NCBI GenBank assembly: GCA_938021675.1
Contig: CALIFY010000001.1
Coordinates: 62,001 to 126,000 of the forward strand
From: an uncultured Acidimicrobiales bacterium
Lineage (GTDB): Bacteria > Actinomycetota > Acidimicrobiia > Acidimicrobiales > SZUA-35
Length of the DNA: 64,000 nt
Reading direction: 5' to 3'
This document shows, in pieces, positions 27,864-37,093 of this stretch. The notes below the pieces were generated by a model. The model was not told the origin of the DNA and searched no databases. It saw only the letters and a list, made by a program, of their open reading frames with translations. Each line of letters opens with the position of its first letter. The stretch's first letter is position 1. Position numbers and translations under genes: made by a program.

Positions 27864-29207
27864 ATGAACGTTCCCGCCGAACCCAACGAAAACCGAGCCA
27901 TCCCGTCGGTAGTCGGCGACGTCCTGGCTGACATCTCCGCGTCCCCCACCCCGTACCACGCCGTGGCCAGAGCGGTGTCTATCCTCGAACCCGCTGGTTT
28001 TAGGGGTGTCGACCTGGGGCGAACGCTCCCGGTCGAACCGGGCTCGTATTACGCCGCTCAAGGCGGTTCGTTGGTGGCCTGGCGCCAACAACAAGAACAT
28101 CGGGGATTCACCATCGTCGGCGCCCATACCGACTCGCCCAACCTTCGAGTGAAGAGCCACCCGGACGTCGTCAGTGCCGGTGTCGCCCAAATCGGAATGG
28201 AAATCTACGGCGGCGTACTGTTGAACTCGTGGCTCGACCGTGACCTTGGCCTGGCGGGACGGGTGTCGGTGGCGACATCCTCTGGCGTGGCGGAACAGAT
28301 GTTCTGCGACGAGAGGCCGCTCATGGTGGTGCCTCAACTCGCCATTCACCTCGATCGCGACATCCTGTCGAATGGCCTCAAACTGAACCCCCAGAAACAT
28401 CTCGCCCCGATGTGGGCGCTCGCGCCCCCGACCGATGACCGGGCCGAAGCAGATGGCACCTCATCATCGGTGGGCGCGTTGCGACACCATCTCGCGACGG
28501 TCCTGGAAGTACCGCCCGAAGACATCCTGGCCTGGGACCTTATGGCCTTTGACGTGCAGCCGCCGTCGATCATCGGCCGCGATGGTGATCTTTTCTCCAC
28601 CGCCAGGATCGACAATTTGTTATCGACGTTCTGCGGGGTTAGAGCGTTGGTTGAACTCGAACCAGACCACTCGAACCGCACCTCGGTATTGGCCCTGTAT
28701 GACCACGAAGAGGTCGGCTCGGAGTCAGCCACCGGGGCGGCCGGGGCATTCTTAGCCTCGGTCCTTGAACGAATCGCCACCGCTGAAGGAGCCTCTCGCT
28801 CCGAGTATCTCACCGCGCTCAACCAGTCCATGGTCGTCTCTGTCGATGGCGCTCATGCCACCAACCCCAACTACGTCGACCGCCACGAGCCATCGCACCG
28901 GGTAGCGCTCAATGGGGGGATCGTCATCAAACGAAACGCCAACCAGCGATACGCCACCGACGCTCGAAGCGAAGCATTCATCGTCGATGTGTGCCGGCGA
29001 GCCGACGTGCCACTGCAGTGGTACATCCACCGGAACGACTTGCCGTGCGGTTCAACCATCGGGCCGATCACGGCCGGGCGTCTCGCAATCCCAGCGGTCG
29101 ACATCGGCGCACCTCAATTGGCGATGCATAGCATTCGCGAGACCGCTGGTGTCCTCGATGTAGTGCACCTGCTGGCAGCGATCGGAGCGTCCTGGACTGC
29201 ACCATAA
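27864..29207 (+). CDS. apeB: M18 family aminopeptidase
   Basis: 447 residues. Metal-binding motifs of the aspartyl aminopeptidase family are present: H88-T-D90 (GAHTDSPNLR), TARIDNL, E282-E283 (DHEEVGSES) and H422 (MHSIRE). These zinc enzymes remove N-terminal acidic or neutral residues from peptides in the cytosol. The start is placed by the TAGCCT box 6 bases upstream. The pyrophosphatase gene follows after 129 bases with its own RBS. Confidence 0.93.
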   Translation: MNVPAEPNENRAIPSVVGDVLADISASPTPYHAVARAVSILEPAGFRGVDLGRTLPVEPGSYYAAQGGSLVAWRQQQEHRGFTIVGAHTDSPNLRVKSHPDVVSAGVAQIGMEIYGGVLLNSWLDRDLGLAGRVSVATSSGVAEQMFCDERPLMVVPQLAIHLDRDILSNGLKLNPQKHLAPMWALAPPTDDRAEADGTSSSVGALRHHLATVLEVPPEDILAWDLMAFDVQPPSIIGRDGDLFSTARIDNLLSTFCGVRALVELEPDHSNRTSVLALYDHEEVGSESATGAAGAFLASVLERIATAEGASRSEYLTALNQSMVVSVDGAHATNPNYVDRHEPSHRVALNGGIVIKRNANQRYATDARSEAFIVDVCRRADVPLQWYIHRNDLPCGSTIGPITAGRLAIPAVDIGAPQLAMHSIRETAGVLDVVHLLAAIGASWTAP

Positions 29208-29336
29208 TATTTCGGCCGTCGGACATCGGTCGGTGGTTGTTGCTGTTGGCGGAGGGGCTGACTACCGTCACACGGTCGCCCCTGCTTCCGCGTATGTTCG
29301 CAGGGCGGTGAGCCACAACGTTTTGAGGAGTATCTC

Positions 29337-31490
29337 GTGGGCGTAGTCCCCTATCTTGCGTTCTTGTCCGCCGTAGCCGCCCTTGGGTTGGCCGGGTTCT
29401 TCTATGTCGACGTCCGTCGGGCTAGCCCCGGCGACGATCGAATGGTCTTCTTGATGGACCAGATCAATGCCGGCGCCCGCGCCTTCCTAAAGCAGGAGTA
29501 CACCTGGGTCGCCGCCTTCGTCGCGGTACTCGCCGTGTTGATCTCTGTCCTGATCGGAATACCGGCCGCCGCGACCTACATCATCGGAGCTGTTCTTTCA
29601 GCCGCCGCCGGATACGCCGGTATGACGGTGGCAACGATGGCCAATGCCCGCACTACCGAGGCGGCAAAGGAAGGACCGGCCAAAGCCCTTCCGGTGGCCT
29701 TCCGGGGTGGAGCGGTCATGGGCTTCTCCGTCGCCGGGCTTGCCCTGGCCGGTCTGATGCTTGTCTACATCGTATTCGTCCTCCTTCTCAAGGTTGACAA
29801 CGCCTTCCAGGTCGTCACCGCCTATGGGCTCGGTGCCTCATCGATCGCCTTGTTCTCCCGTGTCGGGGGTGGCATCTTTACCAAAGCGGCCGACGTTGGC
29901 GCCGACCTGGTTGGCAAAGTCGAAGCGGGGATTCCCGAAGACGACCCCCGAAACCCAGCCGTTATCGCCGACAACGTCGGTGACAACGTCGGCGATGTCG
30001 CCGGAATGGGTGCCGATCTCTTCGAAAGCTACGCCGGATCGATCATCGCTCCGGTTGCACTGACCGCCTTTAGCTTCTCGCTCGTCGCCGACGCCGATAT
30101 CGCCGATGGCCAGATGTCACTGTTGTTCTTCCCGATGTTCATCGCGTTTATCGGCATGATCGCTTCGATCATCGGTTCGTTCCTGGTCAAGGGTGGTACC
30201 TCCACCGACAGCCAGGCGTTGAGTCGAGCGCTCCACATGGGGACAAACGTCGCCATGGGCCTCACGGTTCTTGGCACGCTCGCCGGCGCGTTCTGGTTCT
30301 TCGGCGACTCCAACTCGTTCGCAAATCCGCTTGGTCTTGCCGTTTCGGTCATCGGTGGTTTGGTCGTTGGCTGGGCGCTGGGCAAGACAGCCGAGTATTA
30401 CACCTCCGATCATTTCGGCCCGGTTCGACAGATCGCCGAGCAGGCCGAAACCGGCCCCGCTACAACCATTCTCAAAGGCATCTCGGCCGGCATGATCTCT
30501 GTCGCCGCTTCGGTGCTTCTGCTTGCACTCGGTATCGGTATCGCGTTCTGGGGTGGCGAGTGGGCAGTCGGTGATGCCACAGGCCTCGGAGCCGACCTTC
30601 CGGAAGGCTTCGGCGGATTGTACGGCATCGCGGTTGCCGCCATCGGCATGTTGGCCACCACCGGCGTGGTCGTCTCGGTCGACGCCTACGGTCCGATCGC
30701 CGACAATGCTGGCGGCATCGCAGAAATGGCCGAACTCGATCCGTCGGTTCGCGAAGTAACCGATGCCCTCGATTCCCTTGGAAACACAACCGCTGCGGTT
30801 GCGAAGGGGTTCGCAGTCGGTTCGGCTGCCCTTACCGCTCTCGCATTGTTCAAGAGCTTCGAGTTCGCCATTCGCGACGCCGCTGCTCGAGAAGGTAAAG
30901 ACATCGAGTTCGCACTGGATATCGGCCAGGTCGAGGTGTTCCTCGGGCTGTTCGTCGGCGCGATGCTGCCGTTCCTGTTCGCCGCGTTGACCATCGACGC
31001 CGTCGGTCGAGCAGCGAACAAGATGATCGAAGAGGTACGCCGACAGTTCCGTGAAATCCCCGGTCTGCGCGAGGGCAAGCCTGGCGTCAACCCGGACTCA
31101 GCTCGCTGTGTCGCCATTTCCACCCAAGCCTCGTTGCGGGAAATGGTCATCCCCGGTGGTCTGGCCATCATCGTTCCCCTCGTCATCGGATTCCTTCCCG
31201 GAGGTATCAACGCCCTCGGCGGGTTCCTCGCCGGCGCATTGGTCTCTGGTTTCGCATTGGCCATCTTCATGGCCAATGCCGGTGGTGCGTGGGATAACGC
31301 CAAAAAGTACATCGAGTCGGGCCACCACGGCGGAAAAGGATCGGAGCCCCACAAAGCGGCGGTCGTCGGAGACACCGTGGGTGACCCATTCAAGGACACC
31401 TCGGGTCCGGCGATGAACATCTTGATCAAGGTGATGACCATCGTCAGCCTGGTATTCGCCTCAGCCTTCGTGAACGGTCCGTTCGCGTAG
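29337..31490 (+). CDS. hppA: Membrane-bound ion-pumping pyrophosphatase, K+-dependent type
   Basis: 717 residues, about 16 membrane segments. Pyrophosphate-binding motifs are GGGIFTKAADVGADLVGK, DDPRNPAVIADNVGDNVGD and GDTVGDPFKDTSGPA. A486 in GNTTAA marks the K+-dependent subfamily; K+-independent pumps have Lys there. It couples pyrophosphate hydrolysis to export of H+ or Na+ across the inner membrane; which ion is not settled here. GTG 29337 follows GAGGAG at 6 bases. Confidence 0.95.
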   Translation: MGVVPYLAFLSAVAALGLAGFFYVDVRRASPGDDRMVFLMDQINAGARAFLKQEYTWVAAFVAVLAVLISVLIGIPAAATYIIGAVLSAAAGYAGMTVATMANARTTEAAKEGPAKALPVAFRGGAVMGFSVAGLALAGLMLVYIVFVLLLKVDNAFQVVTAYGLGASSIALFSRVGGGIFTKAADVGADLVGKVEAGIPEDDPRNPAVIADNVGDNVGDVAGMGADLFESYAGSIIAPVALTAFSFSLVADADIADGQMSLLFFPMFIAFIGMIASIIGSFLVKGGTSTDSQALSRALHMGTNVAMGLTVLGTLAGAFWFFGDSNSFANPLGLAVSVIGGLVVGWALGKTAEYYTSDHFGPVRQIAEQAETGPATTILKGISAGMISVAASVLLLALGIGIAFWGGEWAVGDATGLGADLPEGFGGLYGIAVAAIGMLATTGVVVSVDAYGPIADNAGGIAEMAELDPSVREVTDALDSLGNTTAAVAKGFAVGSAALTALALFKSFEFAIRDAAAREGKDIEFALDIGQVEVFLGLFVGAMLPFLFAALTIDAVGRAANKMIEEVRRQFREIPGLREGKPGVNPDSARCVAISTQASLREMVIPGGLAIIVPLVIGFLPGGINALGGFLAGALVSGFALAIFMANAGGAWDNAKKYIESGHHGGKGSEPHKAAVVGDTVGDPFKDTSGPAMNILIKVMTIVSLVFASAFVNGPFA

Positions 31491-31507
31491 CGGGCTCCGT
31501 CCCGGTC

Positions 31508-31513
31508 TAGCAT
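31508..31513 (+). promoter_or_regulatory. -10 box TAGCAT
   Basis: TAGCAT ends 7 bases before GTG 31521, a leaderless arrangement only 18 bases after the hppA stop. Confidence 0.45.
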
Positions 31514-31520
31514 TCGGCCT

Positions 31521-32438
31521 GTGGCCATCCGTGCGCTCGATTCAACCGACGCTTTCGTCGTCACCGATTTCGGTGACGCTCCAGCAACCGGTGTCGTTCG
31601 TCGAGGGCGCAAGATTCTCCAATCGAGTGCTACCGACCTGGCCCGCTCAGCGAGTTACACCTTCGCCAATTTCGAGATGACACGGAGCGGCGCGTCGGCC
31701 GGGATCAACGCTGAGGGTGACGACGCCGAAGGAGCGGTGGCTGCCTTCTGTGCCGAGCTGGTCGATGACGCCGAGTCGGGTGCCCTTCATCTCCGACCGG
31801 GTAAGGGTCTGACCGCCGACCAGCTCGCTCCGCTTTCATCGGTATCCGCAAGTGGCCACGCTGATCCCGAGCGATGTCTCGTCGCCGGGATCGTGGCCGC
31901 TGCGGCATGGGCCGTAGGTGGTTCTCTCGATGGCCGACGGGTGGCGATCGAGGAGACGACGGCCGGTCCAGCACCATCATCGCTGGCAACCGCAATCGAA
32001 CTCGCCGGCGGCGTGTTGGTCACCGTCCCCGGTCTGGTCGACAAGCCGTGGTCGATTTGGGCGGCCGACGCTGACATCATTCTCACCGGTTCGAAGCCAG
32101 GGGTGTTAACCCACAAAGGCGCGCCGTCCATCTCGGCCTCGGCCATCGTGCCGTGGGGTCAGATCCCTGTCACCACGAAGGCGCTCGCCGGGTTGCTGAC
32201 AACGGGGCACACGACCGTCGTACCCGATTTCGTATCGATTGGTGGTGGTTTGGTTTGTGGGTACATGGACGGAGACGATGACGCCATCGTCGACCAGATC
32301 GAATCGACGGTAACGGAAACGCTCGACGCAGCGTCCGCTCATGACGACGGCGTACTGATCGGCGCCTGTGTCCAAGCCGAAGCGTTCATGGGTACCTGGC
32401 GCGATGAGTTGCCGTTCGGACGACCGCTCGCCGCATAG
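31521..32438 (+). CDS. Protein distantly resembling Glu/Leu/Phe/Val dehydrogenases
   Basis: 305 residues. The order of elements recalls amino-acid dehydrogenases: LARSASYTFANFEMTRSGAS at the place of the substrate domain, then AVGGSLDGRRVAIEETTAGP followed by ELAGGVLVTVPGLV as a Rossmann-like unit. The catalytic lysine segment (normally GGxKGG) reads SGASAGI and has no lysine, and the GxGxxG loop is altered. It is therefore probably not an active dehydrogenase of that type. Confidence in the family is modest. Translated from GTG 31521. Confidence 0.6.
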   Translation: MAIRALDSTDAFVVTDFGDAPATGVVRRGRKILQSSATDLARSASYTFANFEMTRSGASAGINAEGDDAEGAVAAFCAELVDDAESGALHLRPGKGLTADQLAPLSSVSASGHADPERCLVAGIVAAAAWAVGGSLDGRRVAIEETTAGPAPSSLATAIELAGGVLVTVPGLVDKPWSIWAADADIILTGSKPGVLTHKGAPSISASAIVPWGQIPVTTKALAGLLTTGHTTVVPDFVSIGGGLVCGYMDGDDDAIVDQIESTVTETLDAASAHDDGVLIGACVQAEAFMGTWRDELPFGRPLAA

Positions 32439-32512
32439 CCTCGTTGCGGCGCCGCGCCCCGTGCCCGGGTACGATACCAATCGGTATGGGCGACAAACGC
32501 TAGGAGTGGGGC

Positions 32513-33481
32513 ATGGTTCGGTACGACAAGAGCACGGCGGATCGAGGCGCGAAATACGTTGAGGACCGACGCGGTCGGGGGCCCCGCCTCAGACGGGGCG
32601 GAGCGGGGCGAGGTTTCGGCGGTGGCGGCGCCCCCCGAGGCCGGACCGTGGGCGGAGGACTAACCGGCTTGATCATCGTGCTACTTCTCGGTTTTTGTGG
32701 CGTGAACGGGCTCGGCGGTGATGGCAGCGGCCTCGACCTCGGAACCGAGGTCGGGTTCGATCAAGGTCTTGGTGCCGGGCCCGTCGAGGTCGCCCAAGAC
32801 GAGGTGGTCGACGAGGTCGATGGGACCGAGGAGTTCATGCAGTTCCTGATGGTCGACATTCAGGACACGTGGGATCTGTATTTCGATGAGGCTGGCCTCA
32901 ACTACGAGCCAACAACACTCGTGATCTTCGAAGATGTGGTCGAGAGCGGTTGTGGTCAGGCCACCTCGGCTGTTGGGCCGTTCTACTGTCCTGCGCCGGG
33001 AGACAACAAGGTCTACATCGACTTCGCCTTCTACGAGGAGCTGAGTAGACGCTTTGGTGCCCCCGGCGATTTCGCTCAGGCATATGTCATCGCTCATGAG
33101 GTTGGACACCATCTCCAATCGGTGCTGGGCATTAGCGAAGCCGTTCGCAGCGCCCAAGCACGCGATAGCGACAACCGCAACGCCTACTCCATCCTTCAAG
33201 AACTCCAGGCCGATTGCTTCGCCGGGGTCTGGGCGTTTTCAGCGAATCAACGGCTGACCGAAGACACCGGTTTGCCCATCATCGAAGAGGGCGATATCGA
33301 TGAGGGGTTGGCCGCTGCGGCATCGGTCGGCGACGACCGAATTCAAGCCCAGGCTGGGATGCAAGTCGATCCTCATACTTGGACCCACGGCTCGGCCGAG
33401 CAGCGGGTCAAGTGGTTCCGGGTTGGGTTCGACAACGGCGATCCCGAGTTGTGCGACACGTTCGCCGCCGACGACGTGTAG
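32513..33481 (+). CDS. YpfJ-type neutral zinc metallopeptidase
   Basis: 322 residues. A basic, Gly-rich N-terminus is followed by one membrane segment (LTGLIIVLLLGFCGVNGLGG) and a soluble domain with the zinc site H195-E-V-G-H199 and downstream LQELQADCFAGVW, which supplies the third ligand (E or D). These predicted zinc peptidases face the outside of the membrane and have no well-defined substrate. AGGAG precedes ATG 32513 by about 7 bases. Confidence 0.87.
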   Translation: MVRYDKSTADRGAKYVEDRRGRGPRLRRGGAGRGFGGGGAPRGRTVGGGLTGLIIVLLLGFCGVNGLGGDGSGLDLGTEVGFDQGLGAGPVEVAQDEVVDEVDGTEEFMQFLMVDIQDTWDLYFDEAGLNYEPTTLVIFEDVVESGCGQATSAVGPFYCPAPGDNKVYIDFAFYEELSRRFGAPGDFAQAYVIAHEVGHHLQSVLGISEAVRSAQARDSDNRNAYSILQELQADCFAGVWAFSANQRLTEDTGLPIIEEGDIDEGLAAAASVGDDRIQAQAGMQVDPHTWTHGSAEQRVKWFRVGFDNGDPELCDTFAADDV

Positions 33482-33513
33482 CCACCCATCCCTCTGAAGG
33501 AGTGATGGCTAGC

Positions 33514-34152
33514 TCATTGGTTCCGTCGACGACGCGAACCGCCGCCCGGATGGTCATCCCCATCGCCAGGGTGATCGATCTCGCGGATAACTCGAGCCGG
33601 CACTCCGACCGCCACCGTGTGATCCGGTAGGTCACTGGTCACGACCGAACCGGCACCAACCGCCACATGACGTCCTATTGTGACACCGGGCAGGACCACG
33701 GCGTTTGTTCCCAGCCACGAGCCGGCACCGATTCGGACCGGGTGTTCGGGGCTAGCTTGTCGTCCGATCGGGGTATCGAGACGGTCGAAGGCATGGTTTT
33801 GATCGGTGACGTAGACGTTCGGCCCGAAGAACACATCGTTCTCGACCACGATGCTTTGATGGCCGACGATACTGGTGTGTCGTCCGATCACACAGCGATC
33901 ACCGATCACGACGATCCGGTCTCCGGTGAGAACCTGTTTGGGGTCCATTCCCGCGCTCAACGAAGCGTGAGGCCCGATAACGGTATCGGTACCGACTCGA
34001 ATCGCTGACTCGCCAAAAAGCGCTGTGGGCGGGAAACAGATGACCGATCCCGACCCAAACGCCGCGAATCTACTGGCTCGTCGGCTGCCCGATCGAATGG
34101 CTGCTCGGGTGGCGAGCCATTCGTACCCCGACAGAAGCACGTCGGCGTTCAC
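33514..34152 (-). CDS. Left-handed beta-helix (hexapeptide) acyltransferase
   Basis: 212 residues with repeated hexapeptide units (VIGPHASL, VIGDRCVIGRHTSIVG, VRIGAGSWLGTNAVVLPGVTIG, VAVGAGSVVTSDLPD in separate stretches). This is the WcaF/maltose-O-acetyltransferase type that acylates sugars or envelope precursors; the acceptor is unknown. A catalytic His candidate lies in DQNHAF. GTG 34152 follows GGAGATG. It is 37 bases downstream of psuG on the same strand. Confidence 0.85.
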   Translation of the reverse strand: MNADVLLSGYEWLATRAAIRSGSRRASRFAAFGSGSVICFPPTALFGESAIRVGTDTVIGPHASLSAGMDPKQVLTGDRIVVIGDRCVIGRHTSIVGHQSIVVENDVFFGPNVYVTDQNHAFDRLDTPIGRQASPEHPVRIGAGSWLGTNAVVLPGVTIGRHVAVGAGSVVTSDLPDHTVAVGVPARVIREIDHPGDGDDHPGGGSRRRRNQ

Positions 34153-34189
34153 GTCCGATCATCTCCCCAGCGGCGCAACTGAACGACGC

Positions 34190-35113
34190 CTAGGTACGGT
34201 CGCTGGTCGACATCAGGGCCACAGCGATCTCCGCTGCGATCTGGGCGTTGTGTTCAGCAAGGCTGAGATTGGCGTCCAGGGTGCGACCGTCGCTCAACTC
34301 GGTCAGCCGAGCGAGAACAGCTGGCGTAACCGCCGCGCCAGACACCAGCTCCCCGGTGTCCAACAAGGCCTCATCTACCAGGTTTGATAACTCGTCGAAG
34401 GCGATGGCGTCTCCCTCCGGTACTGGGCAGGCGATCACCAACCCTCCCCCACCGAGCGACCAGTGTGCTTCGGCCACGGCAACGATCTCGCCGACCGTAT
34501 CGGCACGAGCGGCGAGGCGAAGCCCGCTCGATCGAGCGTAGAAGGCGGGGAATTCATCACATTGCCAGCCGACGACAGGTACTCCAGCGGTCTCCAAGTA
34601 TTCGAGGGTTCGTGGCAGATCGAGGAACGCCTTTGCCCCTGCCGTCACCGTGATCACCCGATGGCGGGCAATAGCTTCAAGGTCTGCGCTGATATCGCCG
34701 GTGCGTTCCGCTCCTCGGTGGACGCCACCGATGCCGCCGGTGGCAAACACCGGGATCCCTGCCGCCGCGGCCAGCGTCACGCTGGCCGAGACGGTTGTCG
34801 CGCCATACGGCCAAGCCTGGGCGATGGCAACCGCCAGCTCGCGGTTGGTCGTCTTGCGGGTCGGTCCGCAGATCCGCTCATGGTCTGACGAATCGACGCC
34901 GACTCGTGCCCGTCCATCGAGCACGGCGGTCAATGCGGGGACCGCTCCGCCGTTGCGCACCGCGGTCAGCGTTCGGCTCAGGGCGTGACGGTTGTGTGGA
35001 GGTGGCAAACCGAGGTCGGAAAATATGGTGCTCTCGAGCGCAACCGTCGGCTGACCGTCGGCTACAGCCCGAGCAACGTCATCGTTCGCTTCCCAGAACT
35101 GGGGGGTGTTCAT
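34190..35113 (-). CDS. psuG: Pseudouridine-5'-phosphate glycosidase
   Basis: 307 residues. ALESTIFSDLGLPPPHN, the lysine-containing TVTAGAKAFLDLPRTLEYL, GIGGVHRGAE and WQCDEFPAFY are the PsuG hallmarks. It splits pseudouridine 5'-phosphate to uracil and ribose-5-phosphate. No PsuK kinase is adjacent; the downstream acyltransferase is probably only co-transcribed. No RBS is obvious before ATG 35113. Confidence 0.93.
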   Translation of the reverse strand: MNTPQFWEANDDVARAVADGQPTVALESTIFSDLGLPPPHNRHALSRTLTAVRNGGAVPALTAVLDGRARVGVDSSDHERICGPTRKTTNRELAVAIAQAWPYGATTVSASVTLAAAAGIPVFATGGIGGVHRGAERTGDISADLEAIARHRVITVTAGAKAFLDLPRTLEYLETAGVPVVGWQCDEFPAFYARSSGLRLAARADTVGEIVAVAEAHWSLGGGGLVIACPVPEGDAIAFDELSNLVDEALLDTGELVSGAAVTPAVLARLTELSDGRTLDANLSLAEHNAQIAAEIAVALMSTSDRT

Positions 35114-35137
35114 CGAGACAGGCCGGTAGTCGCCGAG

Positions 35138-35473
35138 CTACTCGATGCACTCAGCGGCCGCCGTCGCCACGGCAGGTTCGACACGGTTGACTTCGGCGGC
35201 TAAGACTTCCGGGTTGTCAAAGTCAGAAGCCAAACCGGACATCGTCGTGTCGGACAGGTCGCTGGCCAGAAGCTGGTCTGCGATACAACTCGCCTGTTCC
35301 GGAGTGACGTCGATCCCAGCATCATTCTCCGCAGCTCGAACAATCGACTCGCTTAGGTCGGCCGTCGTGGGACGATTGGCACAGGCGACCAACACCAACG
35401 TCACACAGACGAGACAGCCATATGTCGTTGCCCGCCTTATGGCCTGAATCCGCCCTACTGAACTCCGCAGCAT
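35138..35473 (-). CDS. Small lipoprotein, function unknown
   Basis: 111 residues. A lipoprotein signal (LVCVTLVLVAC) ends in C31, the likely lipidation site. The mature part has two more cysteines (EQASCIADQLL and AAECIE) that may form a disulfide, as in many small actinobacterial DUF732-like or unnamed secreted proteins. ATG 35473 lies 6 bases after TATCGT. It is 24 bases upstream of psuG, so may share that transcript. Confidence 0.72.
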   Translation of the reverse strand: MLRSSVGRIQAIRRATTYGCLVCVTLVLVACANRPTTADLSESIVRAAENDAGIDVTPEQASCIADQLLASDLSDTTMSGLASDFDNPEVLAAEVNRVEPAVATAAAECIE

Positions 35474-35479
35474 GCACTG

Positions 35480-35485
35480 ACGATA
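35480..35485 (-). promoter_or_regulatory. -10 box TATCGT of the lipoprotein gene
   Basis: TATCGT on the minus strand ends 6 bases before ATG 35473. Confidence 0.45.
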
Positions 35486-35577
35486 CCGGCTCGCCGCCTG
35501 ACCGTGGCGTATGACTCCCCATGACCCGATCCTTGGATGACACCAGAGCCCCTGATCGGACAGCCCCGAATGAGTGA

Positions 35578-35587
35578 ACGCTACGAT
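35578..35587. promoter_or_regulatory. Symmetric -10 element ACGCTACGAT
   Basis: The plus strand reads TACGAT, 7 bases before ATG 35595 of the mini-ORF that leads into the amidase. The minus strand reads TAGCGT, which could add a second start for the lipoprotein gene 105 bases away. Confidence 0.42.
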
Positions 35588-35594
35588 CGACGCC

Positions 35595-35624
35595 ATGAAC
35601 GTCGACCAGGGTCGGCTGCGGTGA
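35595..35624 (+). CDS. Nine-codon leader ORF coupled to the amidase
   Basis: ATG 35595 follows a TACGAT box by 7 bases and opens a nine-codon frame (MNVDQGRLR) whose TGA overlaps the amidase GTG as GTGA. The geometry suggests that ribosomes load on a leaderless mRNA, translate nine codons and re-initiate on the amidase. The peptide itself has no recognisable sequence. Without ribosome profiling it remains a prediction; the alternative is direct initiation at an upstream in-frame amidase codon. Confidence 0.4.
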   Translation: MNVDQGRLR

Positions 35625-37093
35625 GCGGCATCGACGACCTCGCCTATTTCTCAACCGCCGACCTCTCAGCTGCGTTAGCTACCCGGACACTCTCAGCCGT
35701 GGAAGCGCTCGACGCCACCGTGGCACGGGTCGAAGAGCGAAACCCCGAACTCAACGTTGTGGTGACACTAGATGTTGAACGAGCCCGGGCCGCTGCGGCG
35801 GCAGTCGACGACGCGCGAGCCGATCGGGAGCGCTCGCCCAACCTCGGGCCGCTGGCCGGGGTCCCGATCACGGTCAAAGATTCATTGATGGTCAGCGGTA
35901 TTCGCACCACCGCTGCTTCGACGGAGTTCGGTGGCTTTGTCCCAGACGTCGACGCCGCTACCGTTGCCGCCCTCAGCTCGGCCGGCGCCATCGTGTACGG
36001 GAAGACCAACCTTCCTCGTTTCGCCGCCGACGTGCAAACCTTTAACGACGTGTTCGGTGTCTCGAATAACCCTTGGGACGTCGATCGGTCGGTCGGCGGC
36101 AGCTCCGGTGGGTCGGCTGGCGCATTGGCTGCCGGGTTTACGTCTTTGGAGATCGGTAGCGACATCGCCGGGTCGATTCGAAACCCGGCCGCTATGTGCG
36201 GCGTGGTTGGCCACAAACCGAGCTATGGGGTCGTGTCGGTGAGGGGCCAGATCCCCGGACCGCCCGGCACCTTGACACGAGCCGACATTGCAGTCGTCGG
36301 GCCGATGGCTCGGACCGTTGCCGATTGTGCTTTGGCGTTCGACTTAATGATCGGCCCCGATCCATGGGACACGCCAGCCTGGTCGCTCGACCTCCCACCG
36401 GCCCGCCGTGTCGACCCCGTTGGACTGCGGGTGGCTGTCTGGGCCTCCGACCCCTACTGTCCCGTCGACCCGGAAATCGAGCAAGCGGTTCTCGATACCG
36501 CAACCCAATTGGCCGGTGCTGGCGCCATCGTCGACACCGACGCCCGGCCATCTGGATTCGATTTGGCCAAGGCCGACCAGACCTTCTCCACGTTGCTCGG
36601 TGGGGCGATGTGTGGCGGGTACACCATGGCAGAGATCGAGACCATGGCGGACAAGCTCGATGCCGGGCAGCCGATCGAGGGCGGCCTCGGCGTCCATGGT
36701 GCAACGATCCGGCACAGAGAGTGGCTAACCGCCAACGAGCGTCGGCTTCAAATGCGAGCCCGCTGGCACCAGTTTTTTACCGAGTGGGACGTGCTGCTCG
36801 CTCCAATTTCGCCAACGGTTGCCATTCCCCACGACCATTCGCACCCGCTGACCGAACGTACGATCGATGTGGCCGGCCAGACTCGCCCATACCTCGATCA
36901 GGTGCGATGGATGGGGTTGGTCGGAGCTGCCTGTTTGCCGGCAACCGCGGTTCCGATAGGACAACATTCGAACGGCCTGCCGGTGGGACTACAAGTGGTC
37001 GGACCGTTCCTCGAGGATCGGACCTGTCTGGGCGTTGCGGCGATGATCGAGCGGCTGGACCATGGCGGGTTTGTCCGCCCACCTGGCTACTGA
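35621..37093 (+). CDS. Amidase signature family enzyme
   Basis: 490 residues. The Ser-cisSer-Lys triad of the family is visible: K86 (TVKDS), the GGSSGGS loop around 160-165 with the cis-Ser, and nucleophile S185 in GSDIAGSIRNPA (usually GSDTGGS). It hydrolyses an amide, possibly a carboxamide or aryl-acylamide; the substrate is unknown. No signal peptide. I start at GTG 35621, which overlaps the mini-ORF stop; ATG 35570 is an alternative. Its end overlaps the convergent PaaX gene by 7 bases. Confidence 0.9.
   Translation: MSGIDDLAYFSTADLSAALATRTLSAVEALDATVARVEERNPELNVVVTLDVERARAAAAAVDDARADRERSPNLGPLAGVPITVKDSLMVSGIRTTAASTEFGGFVPDVDAATVAALSSAGAIVYGKTNLPRFAADVQTFNDVFGVSNNPWDVDRSVGGSSGGSAGALAAGFTSLEIGSDIAGSIRNPAAMCGVVGHKPSYGVVSVRGQIPGPPGTLTRADIAVVGPMARTVADCALAFDLMIGPDPWDTPAWSLDLPPARRVDPVGLRVAVWASDPYCPVDPEIEQAVLDTATQLAGAGAIVDTDARPSGFDLAKADQTFSTLLGGAMCGGYTMAEIETMADKLDAGQPIEGGLGVHGATIRHREWLTANERRLQMRARWHQFFTEWDVLLAPISPTVAIPHDHSHPLTERTIDVAGQTRPYLDQVRWMGLVGAACLPATAVPIGQHSNGLPVGLQVVGPFLEDRTCLGVAAMIERLDHGGFVRPPGY

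Noticed and set aside
27807-28400. Open frame opposite the M18 aminopeptidase
   Set aside because: No RBS, overlaps the well-supported aminopeptidase start and its promoter.
30686-31612. Open frame opposite hppA (minus strand)
   Set aside because: Low-complexity Arg/Ser/Pro product without motif, antisense to a highly conserved pump.
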